This document shows, piece by piece, positions 61,357 through 64,000 of a stretch of DNA of 64,000 bases. The notes beneath the pieces were generated by a model. The model saw only the letters and a program-made list of their open reading frames with translations, did not search any database and had not been told where the DNA came from. Position numbers and translations under genes: made by a program. How positions within the stretch are numbered: position 1 is the stretch's first letter; the number at the start of each line of letters is the position of its first letter. Source of the stretch: Fomitopsis serialis. Its lineage: Eukaryota; Basidiomycota; Agaricomycetes; Polyporales; Fomitopsidaceae. The stretch spans positions 992,001-1,056,000 of the forward strand of contig NW_025954965.1 in NCBI RefSeq assembly GCF_022376445.1, written 5' to 3'.

Positions 61357-63700
61357 TTAACGGCGACGGGATGACCCCGAAGACTTGCGAGGGGTTGAGA
61401 TTACTGGAGCGTATGGCGGCGGGTGGATCACTGCGCCTTCGGGGTCGACGAAGAGGAGGTTAGCCGGAATTGGCACGGCCGGCGTACAACGCCTGGCTGC
61501 CATTTGTCGTGCCTTCTCCGCGCGAGCAGCATCCTCCGCGGCCCTTTCAGCATCAGCCTGAACCCCCTCGCGCGACCTCGCGAGTGGAGCCTGGGAGCTA
61601 CTGACGCTCGAGCTCGAAGGAGAGCTCGTATATGTACTCTCCGGAGGCGAGGGCTGGGAAGAAGCAGACTTCGGCACCAGTTCTTTGTGCGGTCCCTGGC
61701 CAAGGTACATGGCAGGGCCCGGGCGTGTCTTCGAGTACTGGCGTTTCTCTTTTGGGGGACGCTGAGCAGGCTCGGTATAGACTGGCGGACCCTCGTAACG
61801 AGGCGGCATGTTCTTCACGGCCTGAACTGCTCTCGCGAGCGGATTGTCCTTGTGTCCTTCGGTGGTGTCTGGCTCCTGTGGGTAGTAGTTGGCGGAGGCC
61901 TGCCCATAGTAGCTGGTGATGTTAACAGTGCTCGGGTCATACGAATGCGTGACCTTGGACGGGTCGAAGGGGCCAGCCACGCCATGATCGTAGGTGTCGG
62001 CGCCGGACTCGTAGGAATTGTCGGCGCTCGAGGGGTACGAACCCAGAGCATCGTTCTCGTACGTCCCAGAGGTGCTGGGATACGTGAGATAGACGTTCGG
62101 ATCTGCGTCGTAGGAGTAGGTGGCGCTTTGGTCCCCGTCGTACAAGTACGGAGCGTTGACATCCGCGGCACTGGTGTCGAAGGACCGGCGGCACCGATGG
62201 TGAAGGGCTCGATAGTGCTGAAGTCATAAGACTCGGTGTGCGAGATCGTACGAGTTGGGGACACTGGAATCCTGCGAACCGGCATTGCTGAGGTCGTAGT
62301 AACTGACCGCGCCGGACGAATAGGTGCTGGCGGTCCTTGCGGCACCAGCGTTGTGCGCAGTGGCGGAGGTGTTCAAGGCACTCTCCACTTGGGCCTGCGG
62401 AGCACTGACGCTCCTTGTGGCGGTAGCGTCATACGTGACCGCCTTCTCGTTGCGGTAGTTGGCGGTGCGCCCAGGCCGATTTCCTGTGCTTTGGGGGCCA
62501 TGACTCGACACGATCGGGTGAGGAAGGGGTACCGGGCTCGTCGACGTCCAATTCTTCGGGGGTGCCTGCGGGAAAGTAGACTTCGGCCGAGGCGGCTCTC
62601 CAAGGGACACGCTCTACAAGATCAACGCAGGGTCAATAACAGTGGCACAAGACCGTGACGAGCACACGTACACGATTGGACACTGGTCGACTCGGAGGCC
62701 TCACACTTGGTGCACGCCTAGGAGACGAGGGTCCGGAAATGGCTGAGAGGGCGGGGGTAGGAGGCGGGGACGATTCGGTTGGACTAGGAGGGACGGACTC
62801 AACATCCTGCGAGTCGTCATCGGGCTCGGGCGATGGTGAACTCTCCCCTGCGTGCAGGCTAGTATGGATGCTGTCTGACTCCGACATGATCCCCTGCGCG
62901 ATGAGGAAATCTGTAGCGGGAACGCGAACATCAGCGGAAAACGAGGTCGAGATGCTACGAAGACGACGTACTGCGCGTCCGGTAACGGAAGATGAACGTC
63001 GCATAGGTGCCCGGTCTTTCTTGTCCCATGGCTTGACCTGCCACGTCGTGGGCATCTGAACGTGGCCCATCTCCTCGCCACCGTAGCTAGGATAGGGTCA
63101 GCCAAATAAGCTTGCATTGTAGGCCACATACCCTATCCCGACCGGATCTTCCGCGCCTACTGAGCGCTGACCGCCGAGTGGTGGCCTCGGCACGATTGGT
63201 GCATTCTTGCTGTGCTTGCCGACAATGGCCACACGCTTAATCTTGACGACGATTGTACCCAACTCCTTAGGGTCGGTGTCCGTCGGAACGGCCCCAATAT
63301 AGACTATGTACAGGTCGGCATGCGTACAATAGAAGTGGGATTTACTCACGCTCCGGGACCCTCTGGAACATGAAGGGCCTCACCGTGGTGAGACCCACTC
63401 GGATGTTCGAACGCTCAGCATGGCCTGTGCCCATAAGGAAGTGTCCGGGAACGGTGTAGCCGTCGAGCTTGATGAAGGTGGCGGTGGGGATGGACCAGCC
63501 GTGGTCCTGCCAATGAACAGAGAATTTCTGCAGCACAATTGAGTCCAAGTTGGGACGTAACAATGATCGCCGCTTACTGCTCCTTCTTCGCTTGGGATCC
63601 AACACGTCACTCTTCGATTGTGTTGATCGACAGCGATGTCAAACTCGCGGAGCTCGTGTCCAGGGACAGTTATCCACGCTGAATAGCCATCGAGATACAT
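61357..63700 (-). CDS. DUF7918-like protein with long Ser/Pro/Tyr-rich tail
   Basis: The start at 63700 gives MYLDGYSAWITVPGHELREF. The following blocks are AVDQHNRRVTCWIPSEEG, FSVHWQDHGW, FIKLDGYTVPGHFLMGTGHA and RPFMFQRVPE. Later come ELGTIVVKIKRVAIVG and MPTTWQVKPWDKKDRAP, then YATFIFRYRT. This pattern resembles an abundant, uncharacterised basidiomycete family labelled DUF7918; I recall it from memory and cannot verify the number. No function is known to me. After residue ~250 the protein turns disordered: SSPSPEPDDDSQD, SPTESSPPPTPALSA, a Tyr/Ser stretch (DPNVYLTYPSTSGTYEND, SYDPSTVNITSYYGQ) and a Lys/Pro end. It finishes SSGSSRRR at 61357. Frame breaks near 63007 and about 62225 each fit one missing base. 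The tail could belong to a second gene, but the intron at about 62615-62670 joins it in frame. Confidence 0.6.
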
Positions 63701-64000
63701 GGTGGTGACAGACAGGGGGGATGTGATGTGCTTTGACTGTGTTCCTGGAGGGTTAAATACGAGGACGGTTGCTATGCTGGCGCTTTTGTTGTATTCTAGG
63801 ACCAGCGTGATCCGCGTCATGATCAAAGCGTCCTCGCCAAGTGTGGCGGCGTGCACTCACTGCTATACGCCCCAACGGGAAGACCGCCTTCCAGCCGCTC
63901 AATAAAACCTCTGTGTCTTGAGTTAGTAGAACTTTACTGTGGCGGAGAGATCAGAGTAGTGCGAGTAAGAGTGAGCGAGCAGTCGCGCGTAGAAGTTGAA
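63701..64000. other. Upstream region of the DUF7918-like gene
   Basis: This is the last 300 bases of the window. It must include the promoter of the minus-strand gene. No gene or clear motif was recognised. Confidence 0.3.

Overview
The window is nuclear DNA from a filamentous basidiomycete, most likely an Agaricomycete. Genes are densely packed on both strands and nearly all are split by 50-70 bp GT-AG introns. Several families are typical of that group: a chromodomain protein with a long private tail, a DUF7918-like gene, a CTLH/LisH RanBPM-like protein, and a Dnmt1-type methyltransferase with RFTS and BAH domains. No rRNA, tRNA, CRISPR array or convincing transposon was seen.

Layout: 1-3264 SPT6 (-, 3' end outside the window); 3567-4139 RibD/RIB2-type deaminase (+); 4574-5668 SGNH/CE16 esterase (-); 6290-7443 isochorismatase-like hydrolase (-); 8196-9534 SCAMP (+); 10070-12272 poly(A)-binding protein (+); 12659-14734 SRP54 (-); 14856-17067 SPT8-like SAGA subunit (+); 17516-18719 divergent RPA32 paralog (-); 18951-21363 D-lactate dehydrogenase (-); 22121-23264 canonical RPA32 (-); 23682-27501 NatB subunit NAA25 (-); 27902-28184 NCE101 (+); 28281-28810 proteasome chaperone PAC3-like (-); 29067-32330 Mediator MED16 (+); 32483-37084 Dnmt1-like methyltransferase (-); 37473-38559 ribosomal protein L7 (-); 39287-40559 unrecognised protein (+); 40690-41918 LisH/CTLH protein (-); 42395-44250 PQ-loop transporter (+); 44540-45784 CD2BP2/Lin1 GYF protein (+); 46058-49080 RAD54 (-); 49383-52090 chromodomain protein (+); 52564-56438 Crb2/Rad9/53BP1-like checkpoint protein (-); 56953-58909 single-pass membrane protein (+); 59030-60707 CHMP7-like ESCRT-III (-); 61357-63700 DUF7918-like protein (-).

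Most of these genes are housekeeping. The nuclear ones form a loose theme: replication and repair (two RPA32 genes, RAD54, the Crb2-like protein), chromatin (Dnmt1-like, chromodomain, SPT6) and transcription coactivators (SPT8, MED16). They are not an operon, and their proximity is probably chance. ACGCGT elements resembling MluI cell-cycle boxes lie upstream of several of the replication and repair genes.

An important caveat is that many conserved genes carry isolated one-base gaps beside short homopolymers that break the reading frame, for example PABP, SRP54, Lin1, CHMP7 and the DUF7918 gene. These look like uncorrected sequencing deletions rather than real pseudogenes. Exon borders below are inferred by eye, and starts are uncertain where stated.
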